The notes below the pieces were generated by a model. It saw only the letters and a program-made list of their open reading frames with translations. It was not told the origin of the DNA and searched no databases. Position numbers and translations under genes: made by a program. From Candidatus Aenigmatarchaeota archaeon (GTDB lineage Archaea; Aenigmatarchaeota; Aenigmatarchaeia; GW2011-AR5), in NCBI GenBank assembly GCA_016202875.1, contig JACQNX010000059.1, positions 1-19,286 on the forward strand: a DNA stretch of 19,286 nucleotides, in the 5' to 3' direction. How positions within the stretch are numbered: position 1 is the first letter of the stretch; each line of letters opens with the position of its first letter. Positions 19,231-19,286 of the stretch are shown here, in pieces.

Positions 19231-19286
19231 ATGAATATCCGTAACACCATTGAGCGCATGAGGCGTGTTTTGCTTGTTGCAAACAA
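19231..19286 (+). CDS. secE: Preprotein translocase subunit SecE/Sec61-gamma (5' part only)
   Basis: The first 18 codons are in the window and read MNIRNTIERMRRVLLVAN, which resembles the amphipathic cytosolic helix before the single membrane span of archaeal SecE, the small subunit of the SecYE translocon. Its position shortly downstream of ftsZ matches the usual archaeal order. The gene is cut by the window end, so the membrane helix and length cannot be checked. Confidence 0.75.
   Translation, partial: MNIRNTIERMRRVLLVAN

Noticed and set aside
1..19286. CRISPR array, insertion sequence or prophage
   Set aside because: No regular direct repeats with spacers, transposase, integrase or phage structural genes are visible. 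The window is mostly housekeeping genes.

Overview
This window comes from an archaeon. The supporting features are an archaeal-type PheRS alpha/beta pair, an alpha2 GlyRS, an archaeal LeuRS, a bulge-helix-bulge (BHB) tRNA-splicing endonuclease, a fused double Lrp/AsnC regulator, an archaeal MinD, FtsZ followed by SecE, TATA boxes about 25-35 nt before starts, and several apparently leaderless genes. The small-genome style (tight packing, tiny zinc proteins, a short PheS, fused regulators) suggests a DPANN lineage such as the Woesearchaeota/Pacearchaeota/Aenigmarchaeota side. That placement is an inference and I cannot name the taxon.

Layout. 1-490: a doubtful small ORF and a tRNA-Asn gene, divergent from one TATA element. 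491-2749: an orphan LIV-type substrate-binding protein divergent from the tandem Lrp regulator. 2775-4524: a small Cys/His protein whose reading frame ends inside tRNA-Phe, then tRNA-Phe, a membrane-anchored coiled-coil protein with a cysteine every 14 residues, and the tRNA-splicing endonuclease. 4576-5712: a four-CBS protein with a ribosome-hibernation-like C-terminus. 5714-7711 (minus): glyS followed by a degenerate isochorismatase-like gene. 7780-11222: pheS, an intact isochorismatase-like hydrolase gene, and pheT, as a coupled operon. 11234-13059 (minus): a Cys-rich microprotein, minD, a heme-oxygenase-like diiron-type protein and tRNA-Arg. 13130-15964: leuS. 15965-16768 (minus): three small unknown genes. 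16912-17556: a long FKBP isomerase. 17565-17696 (minus): a zinc-ribbon microprotein. 17824-19286: ftsZ, a frameshifted lipoprotein gene and the start of secE.

The most remarkable content is the tRNA genes. Reading their folds by hand, tRNA-Asn(GUU) carries four introns (80, 20, 30 and 24 nt), none at the canonical 37/38 site. tRNA-Phe(GAA) carries three (39, 14 and 30 nt), all in the anticodon arm. tRNA-Arg(UCU) carries one canonical intron of 44 nt. Removing them leaves clean 73-, 74- and 75-nt tRNAs. Most junctions show a BHB motif with a 4-bp central helix and cuts after the second bulge base. In tRNA-Asn the BHB of the second intron is completed only after the first has been spliced out, which implies ordered splicing. 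The endonuclease that would do this is encoded in the same window. It has an intact Tyr/His/Lys triad and a lysine-rich insertion next to the active site, which could explain tolerance of non-canonical introns.
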